Assembly: GCF_018326265.1 (NCBI RefSeq)
Contig: NZ_AP023360.1
Coordinates: forward strand, 2,595,501-2,659,500
DNA: 64,000 nt
DNA from: Catellatospora sp. IY07-71
Lineage (GTDB): Bacteria; Actinomycetota; Actinomycetes; Mycobacteriales; Micromonosporaceae
Reading direction: 5' to 3'
The notes beneath the pieces were generated by a model. That model saw only the letters and a program-made list of their open reading frames with translations. It was not told the DNA's origin and ran no database searches. Position 1 is the stretch's first letter, and every line of letters begins with the position of its first letter. Shown here in pieces: positions 1 through 8,800 of this stretch. Position numbers and translations under genes: made by a program.

Positions 1-1
1 C

Positions 2-586
2 GCCGTGCTGGGCGTCGTCATCACCGCCTCGCTCTACACCGCGCACCCTGACCTGCCCGAGGGCCGGCTGGCGAAGCTGCGGGCCAGCGTGGTCAACTCG
101 CGCGCCCTGGCGGGCGTGGCCCGCTCCCTCGGCAACGGCGGCATCGGCCCGCACCTGCTGCTGGGCAAGGGCGAGGAGACCACCGGCGGGCGGGACAAGG
201 AGTCGATCCTCGCCGACACGCTGGAGGCGCTGCTCGGCGCGATCTACCTGGAGCACGGCATGGACCGGGCCGCCGAGGTGGTCCGCGCGCTGTTCGACCC
301 GCTGATGGCGGAGTCGGCGCGCCGCGGCGCGTCGCTGGACTGGAAGACCAGCCTGCAGGAGCTGACCTCCGCGCACGGCTGGGGCGTGCCCGAGTACGCC
401 ATCGAGGAGCAGGGCCCCGACCACGCCAAGATGTTCACCGCCTGGGCGGTCGTCGGCGGCGAGCGGTTCGGCGGGGTCACCGGGCGGACCAAGAAGGACG
501 CCGAGCAGCGGGCCGCCGAGGAGGCCTGGCAGGTGCTGTCGCACCGGGCCGTGGACACCTCGCATCCGGAGGCCCGGGAGACATGA
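2..586 (+). CDS. rnc: Ribonuclease III, 5' end cut off by the window
   Basis: Double-strand-specific endoribonuclease that processes rRNA precursors and structured mRNAs in the cytoplasm. The reading frame is open at the first base, so the N-terminus, including the first part of the ERLEFLGDAVL signature, is missing; only AVLGVVIT remains. The visible catalytic region contains [19 protein letters not shown], which supplies the second acidic Asp/Glu pair of the active site. A double-stranded RNA binding domain follows (from DWKTSLQE, with the conserved [15 protein letters not shown] helix) and then a short tail. The stop overlaps the start of the next gene (ATGA), so the two are translationally coupled. 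The family assignment is secure; the true start lies upstream of the window. Confidence 0.95.
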   Translation, partial: AVLGVVITASLYTAHPDLPEGRLAKLRASVVNSRALAGVARSLGNGGIGPHLLLGKGEETTGGRDKESILADTLEALLGAIYLEHGMDRAAEVVRALFDPLMAESARRGASLDWKTSLQELTSAHGWGVPEYAIEEQGPDHAKMFTAWAVVGGERFGGVTGRTKKDAEQRAAEEAWQVLSHRAVDTSHPEARET

Positions 587-1794
587 CGGTGGCCGCCCCC
601 GCCCACCTCGACAATCCGCCGACAGACGCCGGCCGCAAACCGAGGCTGTGGCGGCGGGCCGGTGGCCTGCACGGGGTCGCCGCGGCGTTCGTCGTGGTGG
701 CCGCGCTGCGCTGCGCCCAGCTGGTCGCGGTGTGGGCGATGTCCCCGCCGGACTCTCCGAAGACGCTGTGGCAGCGGCTGCTGCTCTGGGACGGCGGCTG
801 GCTGCTCGACGTCGCCGTCAACGGCTACCCGTCCGGCTACACCTACCGCGACGGTGAGATCACCGGCAACGGGTTCGCCTTCTTCCCGCTCTTCCCGCTG
901 CTCGTGCGGGGCGGCACGGCACTGGGCCTGCCGCCGGAGGCCGCGTCCCTGTTGACGGCCCATCTCGCCGCGCTGGCCGCCGGGGTGCTGGTCTACCTGC
1001 TCGGCGTCAGCCTGTGGTCGCGCCGCGTCGGGTACGCCCTGGTCGTGCTCGTCTGCGCGCAGCCGATGGCCGTCGTGCTCGGCATGGGCTACACCGAGTC
1101 GCTGTTCCTGGCCCTGGTGGCGGGCGCGCTGCTGGCCGCGCAGGAACGGGTGTGGTGGGCGGCGGGCCTGGCCGGGCTCGGCGCGGCGCTGACCCGGCCC
1201 ACCGGCGCCGGCGTCGGCGTGGCGCTGGCCGTCGCCGTGCTGCTGCTGTGGTGGCGGTCCCGCCGGGGCGAGGTCACGCTGCGGCGGTACGAGCTGCCGC
1301 AGGCCGTCGCGGCGGCCGGGCTCGCGCTGGCCGGGGTGCCGCTGTTCCTGGCGTGGGTCGGCCTGCGCGTCGGCGAGTGGGACGCCTGGTTCACGGTGCA
1401 GACCAAGGGCTGGGGCACCACGTTCGACTTCGGCAAGGGCGTGCTGGACTTCATCGCCTCGGCCGTGCTCGGCGGGGAGGGCGTCGTCGAGATCGTCACC
1501 GTGCTGCTCATCGTGGTCGCCCTGCTGCTGGCGGTGTACGCGGCCGGCGAGCGCGTCTGGCCGCCGCTGCTGGTGTACGGGCTGATCGCGCTGGTGCTGG
1601 TGCTGGGGCAGGCCGGCTACTGGCACTCCAAGCCCCGGCTGCTGGTGCCGGTGCTGCTGCTGTGCTGCGTGCCACTGGCCCGGGGACTGGCCCGGGTGTC
1701 GACGGGAACGTCGGTGGTGTTGCTCATGATGTGGAGCGCGTTCGGCCTCTGGTTCGGCGCGCACATGATCACGGTGTGGCCGTACACGATCTGA
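583..1794 (+). CDS. PIG-V-type polytopic mannosyltransferase
   Basis: Predicted integral membrane glycosyltransferase of 403 aa with about nine or ten hydrophobic segments. Motifs shared with the PIG-V/GT-C superfamily are visible: WDGGW, then NGYP, FFPLFP, YTESLF and ALTRPTG. These enzymes usually transfer mannose from a polyprenyl-phosphate carrier on the outer face of the membrane. Bacteria have no GPI anchors, so a lipid or cell-wall glycan acceptor is likelier; that is inference. The ATG overlaps the rnc stop by 4 bp and mutM follows after 25 bp, so this gene sits inside the rnc-mutM operon. The actual acceptor cannot be read from the sequence. Confidence 0.75.
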   Translation: MTVAAPAHLDNPPTDAGRKPRLWRRAGGLHGVAAAFVVVAALRCAQLVAVWAMSPPDSPKTLWQRLLLWDGGWLLDVAVNGYPSGYTYRDGEITGNGFAFFPLFPLLVRGGTALGLPPEAASLLTAHLAALAAGVLVYLLGVSLWSRRVGYALVVLVCAQPMAVVLGMGYTESLFLALVAGALLAAQERVWWAAGLAGLGAALTRPTGAGVGVALAVAVLLLWWRSRRGEVTLRRYELPQAVAAAGLALAGVPLFLAWVGLRVGEWDAWFTVQTKGWGTTFDFGKGVLDFIASAVLGGEGVVEIVTVLLIVVALLLAVYAAGERVWPPLLVYGLIALVLVLGQAGYWHSKPRLLVPVLLLCCVPLARGLARVSTGTSVVLLMMWSAFGLWFGAHMITVWPYTI

Positions 1795-1819
1795 ACGGCC
1801 GGAGCGGAGAGGTGGCGTC

Positions 1820-2674
1820 ATGCCGGAGTTGCCCGAGGTCGAGACCGTGCGCAGCGGCCTGGCGCGCTGGGTGGTGGGCCGCACCATCGGCGCGGTCGAG
1901 GTGCGCCACCCCCGCGCGATCCGCCGCCACCCCGGCGGCGCGCAGGACTTCGCCGACGCGCTGACCGGCCGCACCATCACCGAGGCCCGCCGCCGCGGCA
2001 AGTACCTGTGGCTCCCGCTGGACAGCGGCGACGCGGTCGTCGGCCACCTCGGCATGTCCGGCCAGCTGCTCGTGCAGCCCGCCACCGCGGCCGAGGAGAA
2101 GCACCTGCACATCCGCTTCGACTTCACCGACGGCGGCCCCCAGCTGCGCTTCGTCGACCAGCGCACCTTCGGCGGCCTCGCCGTGTCGCCCGGCGGCGCG
2201 ACCCTGCCCGCCGAGATCGCCCACATCGCCCTCGACCCGCTCGACCCCGCCTTCGTCGAGAAGGACTTCCTGGCCGCCCTGCGCCGCCGCCGCACCGCCG
2301 TCAAACGCGCCCTCCTCGACCAGTCCCTGATCTCCGGCGTGGGCAACATCTACGCCGACGAGGCCCTCTGGCGCGCCAAACTCCACGGCGAACGCCCCAG
2401 CGACGAACTGACCGCCCCCGCCGCCAAACGCCTGCTCACCCACGTACGCGACGTCCTGTCCGAGGCCATCGCCGTCGGCGGCACCACCTTCGACGCCCTC
2501 TACGTCAACGTCAACGGCGAATCCGGCTACTTCGACCGCTCCCTCAACGCCTACGGCCGCGAAGGCGAGCCATGCTCCCGCTGCGGCTCCCCGATCCGCC
2601 GCGAAAGCTTCATGAACCGCAGCTCCTTCTCCTGCCCCCGCTGCCAACCCCGCCCCCGCCCCATAACCCCGTAA
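1820..2674 (+). CDS. mutM: Formamidopyrimidine-DNA glycosylase
   Basis: Base-excision repair glycosylase/AP lyase that removes 8-oxoguanine and formamidopyrimidines. The protein is 284 aa, the usual length. It begins MPELPEVE, giving the catalytic N-terminal proline and the adjacent glutamate. The helix-two-turn-helix region reads [17 protein letters not shown]-terminal zinc finger with two CxxC pairs (CSRCG and CPRCQ) completes the fold. The start has a good ribosome binding site (GGAGAGG) about 7 nt upstream. It is the last gene of the rnc operon and is followed by two hairpin elements. Confidence 0.97.
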   Translation: MPELPEVETVRSGLARWVVGRTIGAVEVRHPRAIRRHPGGAQDFADALTGRTITEARRRGKYLWLPLDSGDAVVGHLGMSGQLLVQPATAAEEKHLHIRFDFTDGGPQLRFVDQRTFGGLAVSPGGATLPAEIAHIALDPLDPAFVEKDFLAALRRRRTAVKRALLDQSLISGVGNIYADEALWRAKLHGERPSDELTAPAAKRLLTHVRDVLSEAIAVGGTTFDALYVNVNGESGYFDRSLNAYGREGEPCSRCGSPIRRESFMNRSSFSCPRCQPRPRPITP

Positions 2675-2726
2675 CCCCGCCACCGTTACCGCCGCCACCC
2701 CGCGGGGACCCACCCTCTACCGCGCC

Positions 2727-2793
2727 GATCTTGCGCGAACTGTGGGTACGACACGCTCATTCCGCCCAAAAGGGCAACACTTCGCGCAAGATC
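2727..2793. repeat. GATC-capped hairpin downstream of mutM
   Basis: 67 bp from GATC to GATC. The outer arms GATCTTGCGCGAA and TTCGCGCAAGATC are perfect 13-bp inverted repeats, and pairing continues for a few bases after one mismatch. It starts 52 bp after the mutM stop and resembles a bidirectional terminator without a T tract. It differs in arm sequence from the 61-bp family but shares the GATC caps and the 3' location. Confidence 0.7.
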
Positions 2794-2833
2794 GACGCGA
2801 TCATGGGCGGCCGTGAGGGTGGGCGGCTGGCTT

Positions 2834-2894
2834 GATCGCGAGTTTGTGTCACAAGGTGTGGTCTGGCCACAGGTTCTGACACGAGACGGCGATC
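2834..2894. repeat. 61-bp GATC palindrome, copy A
   Basis: Member of a six-copy dispersed family in this window. The left arm begins GATCGCGAGTTTGTGTCA and the right arm ends TGACACGAGACGGCGATC. It is the most diverged copy, but the inner GTGTCA/TGACAC pair is intact. The right edge is followed by TTCGCC, as in other copies. It lies 50 bp beyond the stop of the minus-strand gene ending at 2945, in a convergent intergenic region. Confidence 0.8.
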
Positions 2895-2944
2895 TTCGCC
2901 GTGCCGCAGCGCGGGAGGGTGACCCGGGAGCGTGGGTCGGCTGG

Positions 2945-3532
2945 TCAGGGGCGGCCGTAGGCGGGGCCGTCGGGGACCTTGAGGTCGGCGTCGTCGTGGG
3001 TGGTGTCGAGGAGGCCGACGGGGAGGGAGAGGTCGTGGGCCTGGTCGACGAGGTGGTCGACGACGCTGCGGGGGGCGCCGGCCAGCAGGTCCAGGGCGGC
3101 GGCGTCGAAGCCTTTGTCGCGGCACAGGCGCAGGCGATCGGTGAGGATCGGGGTGACCTGCTCCCGCAGCCGCGCCTCGGGGGCGTCCCAGCGGACCAGG
3201 CCGTCGGGGCGGGTCAGGTCGGCGGGGAAGCGGGCGGCGTCCGGCCGACCGCGCCGCACCTCGCCCAGCGGCAGGTAGCAGACCGCGCGGCGGCGTTCGG
3301 CGTGCAGGTCCTCGACCAGGGACGCGTCGGTGGTGAAGCCGTCCAGGACGAACACGTCGGCGGCGGTGACCTGCGGGGGTGCGGTCAGCGCCCACTGCCA
3401 CCGCAGGCTGTCGGGTACGGCGGGCCGGGCCGGCGCCTCGTACCAGTGGGCGGGCCGGGTGGGGGCGGCACAGGCGACGCAGGCCAGCACGACGACCGCG
3501 CTGACCGGCACCCGGACGCCCGCGACCTGCAC
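2945..3532 (-). CDS. Lipoprotein with a GH114-like (polygalactosaminidase-family) domain
   Basis: 195-aa protein starting at a GTG 5 bp after the stop of the upstream gene. The N-terminus has a hydrophobic stretch ending in VLACVAC, a plausible lipobox, so the protein is probably a membrane-anchored exported lipoprotein. The rest resembles the TM1410/GH114 family: a WQWAL motif near the N-terminus, then ADVFVLDGF, RRAVCYLPLGE, DAARFP and a CRDKGFDAAALD segment. GH114 enzymes are endo-alpha-1,4-polygalactosaminidases. The usual DN pair near the end of the KGFD motif is not clear here (LDLLAG), so activity is uncertain. It forms an operon with the Spherulin-4 domain gene. Fold assignment is moderately sure; substrate is inferred from family. 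Confidence 0.6.
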   Translation of the reverse strand: MQVAGVRVPVSAVVVLACVACAAPTRPAHWYEAPARPAVPDSLRWQWALTAPPQVTAADVFVLDGFTTDASLVEDLHAERRRAVCYLPLGEVRRGRPDAARFPADLTRPDGLVRWDAPEARLREQVTPILTDRLRLCRDKGFDAAALDLLAGAPRSVVDHLVDQAHDLSLPVGLLDTTHDDADLKVPDGPAYGRP

Positions 3533-3537
3533 GGCCG

Positions 3538-4164
3538 CTACACCGAGACCGGCACGACCGCGGGCGCGCCGTGGATGGACGCCTCGTGCACGGCGAGGCC
3601 GAACCGGGCGCCCCGGCCCCGCATCAGCTCGTGGCAGGCGGCGATCTGGTCCAGCGGCACGGAGTGCACGAGGTGCGCGTCGCCGGGGCGTACCCCCTCC
3701 GGGGTGCCGTGGCGGTACTGCTCCCAGGGGCCCTCGTACGTGCACAGCACCGCGCCCAGCCCGCGGTAGATCGAGTCGGTGGGCCGCCCGGGGTTGACCA
3801 GCAGCGTGTCGAAGCCGATCCGGCGGGCGGCGCGGACCGCGACGGCGACCGGGCCGACGGAGTACGGGCTGGTCGGCGCCTGGTCGAAGAAGACGCCCCG
3901 GACCGGGTAGCCGGCCCAGCGGCCCAACTCTGCCCGCACCTGCTCGGTCGGACGCGCGCCGAAGGCGAGGTCGACGTAGCCCAGCAGGCCCGCCCCGGCG
4001 CGCACGAGCCGGGTGGTGGCCGCCGTCCAGGTCGGGTCGAGCCCGGTCCCGGGGCCGGCGTCGATGTTCAGCAGCACGGTCACGCCGACACCGGCGGCCT
4101 CGACCGCGGCCCACAGCTCCGGCTGCAGGTGCGGATGTGCGGTGAGTGGCAGCAGGGGGGTCAC
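3538..4164 (-). CDS. Spherulation-specific family 4 (Spherulin-4) domain protein
   Basis: 208 aa from a GTG start. Features of the Spherulin-4 (GH135-like) barrel are visible: an initial PLLPLTAHP strand, VTVLLNIDAGPGTGLD, LLGYVDLAFGARP, RGVFFDQAP, and later CTYEGPWEQY. Characterised GH135 enzymes hydrolyse fungal galactosaminogalactan. The position usually occupied by an Asp-Glu pair after GxFFD reads Asp-Gln here, while the later Glu is present. There is no signal peptide; the domain begins almost at residue 1, so the product may be cytoplasmic. It is followed after 5 bp by the GH114-like lipoprotein gene. The domain call is fairly sure, the catalytic competence is not. Confidence 0.65.
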   Translation of the reverse strand: MTPLLPLTAHPHLQPELWAAVEAAGVGVTVLLNIDAGPGTGLDPTWTAATTRLVRAGAGLLGYVDLAFGARPTEQVRAELGRWAGYPVRGVFFDQAPTSPYSVGPVAVAVRAARRIGFDTLLVNPGRPTDSIYRGLGAVLCTYEGPWEQYRHGTPEGVRPGDAHLVHSVPLDQIAACHELMRGRGARFGLAVHEASIHGAPAVVPVSV

Positions 4165-4242
4165 GCCCGTACAACGATCGAGGTCGGGCCGCCGCGACTG
4201 CCCGCGGGCGACTGTCGGCTAGCCGACCGAGCGGCTCCGGCC

Positions 4243-5052
4243 TCATTCCCGGCCGAACTCCTGCGTCCAGTAGGTGGTGCGCCCCTGGTAGGCCAGGCCG
4301 ACCCCGGTGGCGCGCGCGTCGCAGTCGAGGATGTTGTTGCGGTGGCCGGTGCTGGCCATCCAGCCGTCGACCACGGACTGCGCGGTGGGGTAGCCGTAGG
4401 CGATGTTCTCGCCGGCCGCCTCGCGCCGCGGGTAGCCGGCGGCCGCGAGCCGGTCCACGAAGCTGCTGCCGTTGCGGCCGGTATGGCTGAAGTAGTCGTG
4501 CTCGGCCATGTCCGCGCTGTGCCGGCGCGCGGCCGTGCGCATCCGCTCGTCGGTGCGCACCCGGGAGCAGCCCGCCCGGTCCCGCTCCCGGTTGATCAGG
4601 GCTGTGACCTGGTCTTCCAGCTCGGTGACGCGAGAGTTCTCCAGGGTGGGCAGGGGCGACGGCCGGGCGGGCGTCGATGAGGCGGCTGGGCGCGGCGCGG
4701 GCGGTGGGGTGGTCCGATCGGCGGCAGGGCGGCTCGGGGCAGGCAGCGGCACCGCGCTGCCGACGGGTGCCGTCACCGCCGTGGGCGACGGGGCCGGTGT
4801 GGTCGACGGCACACCACCGGGCTCACCCGAAACGGTGACGCCGGGTGTGGTGACCGGGTGACCCGGACCGGTGCCGGTGACGCCGCCCGGGGCGGTGAGT
4901 CCGGAGGAGCCCGCCGGGGCGGCGTCGAGCGCGGGGCCCACCGCCATCGCGCCGCCGACCAGCATGGACAGCATCGCCGCGGAGGCCGTGAGCGCGGGCC
5001 ACATCCGCAGCGGAGCACGATGCCGGCCGGTGTGCCGGCGACGAGGTGCCAC
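4243..5052 (-). CDS. Secreted CAP-domain (SCP-like) protein
   Basis: 269 aa. Residues about 20-40 form a signal peptide or membrane anchor after an Arg-rich start. A long Pro/Thr/Ser-rich linker (about 45-140) follows and then a C-terminal CAP domain with its hallmarks: INRERDRAGCS, HSADMAEHDYFSHTG, GENIAYGY, GHRNNIL and YWTQEF. Bacterial CAP proteins of this type act outside the cell; their activity is mostly unknown. The GTG at 5052 lacks a ribosome binding site but has a TAGCGT box 6 nt upstream, suggesting a leaderless message. It is divergent from the small coiled-coil gene at 5291. Confidence 0.85.
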   Translation of the reverse strand: MAPRRRHTGRHRAPLRMWPALTASAAMLSMLVGGAMAVGPALDAAPAGSSGLTAPGGVTGTGPGHPVTTPGVTVSGEPGGVPSTTPAPSPTAVTAPVGSAVPLPAPSRPAADRTTPPPAPRPAASSTPARPSPLPTLENSRVTELEDQVTALINRERDRAGCSRVRTDERMRTAARRHSADMAEHDYFSHTGRNGSSFVDRLAAAGYPRREAAGENIAYGYPTAQSVVDGWMASTGHRNNILDCDARATGVGLAYQGRTTYWTQEFGRE

Positions 5053-5058
5053 GCGCCG

Positions 5059-5064
5059 ACGCTA
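5059..5064 (-). promoter_or_regulatory. Candidate -10 box, leaderless CAP gene
   Basis: TAGCGT on the minus strand ends 6 nt before the GTG start codon. No Shine-Dalgarno sequence is present, so transcription probably begins at or next to the start codon. Confidence 0.4.
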
Positions 5065-5290
5065 GCAGCCGGGGCGGTTTGTCGCCTCCCGACACCTTCT
5101 GTGACCTGTGAGGCAGGGCAACTTGACGCCACCGGCGGATCGGCGGAATATGGATACGTCGCCAGTCGCGCCCGACCGCGCTCGCCAGCATTATCCGGAG
5201 CAACATGCCGGATGCCAACGGGCCGGGAGCGCGAATATAACTGGGCGCGCGTTTGGCCGGCGAACCGGCAGCGCTTCACAAGGAGACGAT

Positions 5291-5485
5291 ATGGCGAAGG
5301 CCCTCTATGGCCACGTCACGGCAGCGCCCGACCGGCGCCTGCTGGACGAGGTCACCCGGTTGCGTGCCACGGTGCGGGCACTGGAGTTCGAGGTAACCCG
5401 GTTGCGTGCGGAGAACGATCGCCTGGCGGCTGCCGCTGCCGAGGCGGACGACTTCTTCCGCATCGCCGAGCCGGCCCTTACCTGA
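5291..5485 (+). CDS. Small coiled-coil protein, unknown function
   Basis: 64-aa protein beginning MAKALYGHV with a strong AAGGAG ribosome binding site 5 nt before the ATG. Residues about 17-50 form an uninterrupted heptad pattern (LLDEVTRLRATVRALEFEV, then TRLRAENDRL), typical of a leucine-zipper coiled coil, and the C-terminus is acidic and aromatic (DDFFRIAEPALT). Short proteins of this appearance occur in actinobacteria, but I do not recognise a named family. A terminator-like hairpin lies 72 bp downstream, separating it from smc. A partner-binding or DNA-associated role is possible but not shown. Confidence 0.75.
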   Translation: MAKALYGHVTAAPDRRLLDEVTRLRATVRALEFEVTRLRAENDRLAAAAAEADDFFRIAEPALT

Positions 5486-5556
5486 ACAATCCCCGCGTGA
5501 GCGGGACGTGGCCGACCGCCGTACAGGGCGAGTCGCCACGGTGCACCAGTCCTTAT

Positions 5557-5590
5557 GCGCGCCTCCACTCCTGTGGCGGCGCGCTTCTTT
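5557..5590 (+). terminator. Rho-independent terminator after the coiled-coil gene
   Basis: Stem GCGCGCC/GGCGCGC with an inner CCAC/GTGG helix and a TCCT loop, followed by TTCTTT. The 319-bp gap from 5486 to 5804 otherwise holds only the presumed smc promoter region; no further gene is seen. Confidence 0.7.
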
Positions 5591-5804
5591 AATGCCCGTG
5601 GCGCCCGCTCGCCGGAGCGCGCGGAGGGCATGGATCGTTGTCCGCCGGGGCGCATGACGGCGCGGGCGGCGGGGCATAGAACAGCCGCCGGTGGCAGCGT
5701 CCCCCGAAAAGACGACCTCTCCTCCGGGTACCCTGCAGCTTTGACCCGATAGCATGTGCCACCCGCCGCCCGGCGGGACGCCCTTTGAACGATTTCGGAG
5801 CGCT

Positions 5805-8800
5805 GTGCACCTCAAGAGCCTGACGGTGAAGGGCTTCAAGTCCTTCGCCTCCGCGACGACGCTGCGGCTGGAGCCGGGCATCACCTGTGTGGTGGGCCCG
5901 AACGGCTCCGGCAAGTCCAACGTGGTGGACGCGATCTCCTGGGTGCTCGGCGAGCAGGGCGCCAAGGCGCTGCGCGGCGGCAAGATGGAGGACGTGATCT
6001 TCGCCGGCACGTCCGGCCGCCAGCCGCTGGGCCGGGCCGAGGTCACCCTCACCATCGACAACACCGACGGCGCGCTGCCGATCGACTACACCGAGGTCTC
6101 GATCACCCGCCGCATGTTCCGCGACGGCGCGAGCGAGTACGAGATCAACGGTGACGCCTGCCGCCTGATGGACGTCCAGGAGCTGCTGTCCGACTCCGGC
6201 ATCGGCCGGGAGATGCACGTCATCGTCGGCCAGGGCCGGCTCGACAGCGTGCTGCACGCCCGCCCGGAGGACCGGCGCTCGTTCATCGAGGAGGCCGCGG
6301 GCGTCCTCAAGCACCGCAAGCGCAAGGAGAAGGCGCTCCGCAAGCTCGACGCGATGCAGGCCAACCTGAACCGCGTCAACGACCTCACCGACGAGCTGCG
6401 CCGCCAGCTCAAGCCGCTGGGCCGGCAGGCCGAGGTGGCCCGGCGCGCCGCGACCATCCAGGCCGACCTGCGCGACGCGCGACTGCGCCTGCTCGCCGAC
6501 GACCTGTTCACGCTGCGCGCCACGCTGGACAAGGAGATCGCCGACGAGGCGGCCCTGCGCACCCGGCGCGAACTGGTCGAGGAGGAGTACGAGCAGGTCC
6601 AGCTGCGGCTGGCCACGCTGGAGGCGGAGCACGCCGCCGACGCGCCCGCGCTGACCCAGGCCCAGGACGTCTGGTATCAGCTGTCCGCGCTGCAGGAGCG
6701 CTTCCGCTCCACCGCACAGCTCGCCTCCGAGCGGCACCGGCACCTGTCCGCCCCCACCGAGGAGGAGCGGCCGGGCCGCGACCCCGAGCGGCTGGAGGCC
6801 GAGGCCGAGGCGGTACGCGAGCAGGAGGAGTCGCTGCGCGAGGCGCTGGCCGAGGACCAGGTGCGCCTGGCCGAGGCCGTCGAGCGCCGCCAGGAGCTGG
6901 AGCGCCAGCTCGCCGCCGCCGAGCGGGCGCTGGTCGCCGCAGTGAAGGCGATCGCCGACCGGCGCGAGGGCATGGCCAAGCTCAGCGGGCAGGTCAGCGC
7001 CGCTCGGGCGCGCACCGCCACCGCCGCCGAGGAGATCGAGCGCCTGGCCGCGGCGTACGACGACGCCGCGATGCGGGCCGAGGCGGCGCAGGAGCAGGTG
7101 GACCTGGTCGCCGAGGAGACCTCCGACGCCGACCGCGACAACGCGGACCTGGACACCCGGCACGCCACCGCGGTCACCGCGCACGAGGACGCGAGCGCCG
7201 AGGTGAAGCGGCTGTCCGACGCCGAGCGCGCCGCCGAGAAGGAGGCGACCGGCTGGAAGGCCCGCGAGGAGGCGCTCGCGCTGGGCCTCAACCGCAAGGA
7301 CGGCGCGGGTGCGCTGCTGGCCCGCGCGGCTGACGTGCCGGGCCTGCTGGGCAGCGTCGCGTCGCTGCTCGCGGTCGAGCCGGGGTGCGAGGCGGCGCTG
7401 GCCGCGGCGCTGGGCGCGCTGGCCGACGCGGTCGCCGTGGCCGGGGTCGACGAGGCCGCCGAGGCGATGCGCCTGCTCAAGATCCAGGATGCGGGACGGG
7501 CCACTCTGCTGATCGGCACGTCCGCCACGCAGTCCCGCCCCGACGTCGCGCTGCCCGGCGGCGCCCGCTGGGCGCTGGACGTGGTGCGCTGCGCCGACAG
7601 CGTGCGCCCCGCCGTCACTCACGCGCTGCGCGACGTGGTGCTGGTCGACGACCTGACCGCCGCCGCGGCGCTGGTCGCGGCCCACCCGGCGCTGCGCGCG
7701 GTGACCCGCGACGGCGACCTGGTCGGCGCGTTCTCCGGCGCGGGCGGCTCGTCGAAGGCGCCCAGCTACATCGAGGTCCAGGCGGCCGTGGACGAGGCCC
7801 GCGCGAAGCGGGTCGCGGCCGAGGAGATGACCGCCCGGTTGCGTGAGGAGATCGCCGAGGCCCGCGAGGTCGTCGCCGACCGCAAGCGCACCGTCGACGA
7901 GGCCGCCGCCGCCAAGCGCGCCGCCGAGGGCGAGCGCAACGCGGCCGCCCGCCGCCTGGCCGAGGTCAGCGCCGCGGCGCGGTCCGCGCAGGCCGAGGCG
8001 CAGCGCCTGGGCGCGGCCCGGGACAAGGCGGCGGGCGCCCGCGAGCAGGACCTGATGCACCTGGCCGAGCTGGAGGAGCGGCTGGCGGCCGCCGAGGCGG
8101 TTCCGGTCGACGAGGACCCGTCCACCGGTGAGCGGGACCAGCTCGCCGCGCTGGTGCCGCAGGCCCGCCAGAACGAGGTCGAGGTACGCCTGGCCGTGCG
8201 CACCGCCGAGGAGCGCGTCTCGCAGATCGCGGGCCGGGCCGACTCGCTGCTGCGCCAGGCTGCCGCCGAGCGGGCCGCCCGGGAGCGCGCCGCCGCCCGC
8301 CGGGCCGCCCGGGAGCGCGGCGCGTCGGTGGCCAAGGCCGTCGAGTCCGGCACCCGTGAGGTGCTGACCAGGCTGAACGTGGCGCTGGAGGAGGCCGCCG
8401 AGCGGCGCGACGAGCTGGCCGAGGCGCGGACCGCCCGGGAGGCGGAGCTGGCGCAGGTGCGCAACGCGGGCAAGCGGCTGGGCGACGACCTGAACCGGCT
8501 CACCTCCGAGGTGCACCGGGACGAGATGGCCCGCGCCGAGCAGCGGATGCGCATCGAGCAGCTGGAGACGCGCGCCGCCGAGGAGTTCTCCATCGACGTC
8601 GAGACGCTGCTGGGCGAGTACGGCCCGCACGTCGGCGTACCGGTGATCATGCTGGGCTCGGCGGATCTGGCCGAGCCGGAGCCCTACGACCGCGCCATCC
8701 AGGAGAAGCGCGCCGCCAAGGCCGAGCGCGACCTGGCCCTGCTCGGCAAGGTCAACCCGCTGGCGCTGGAGGAGTTCGCGGCGCTGGAGGAGCGCTACAA

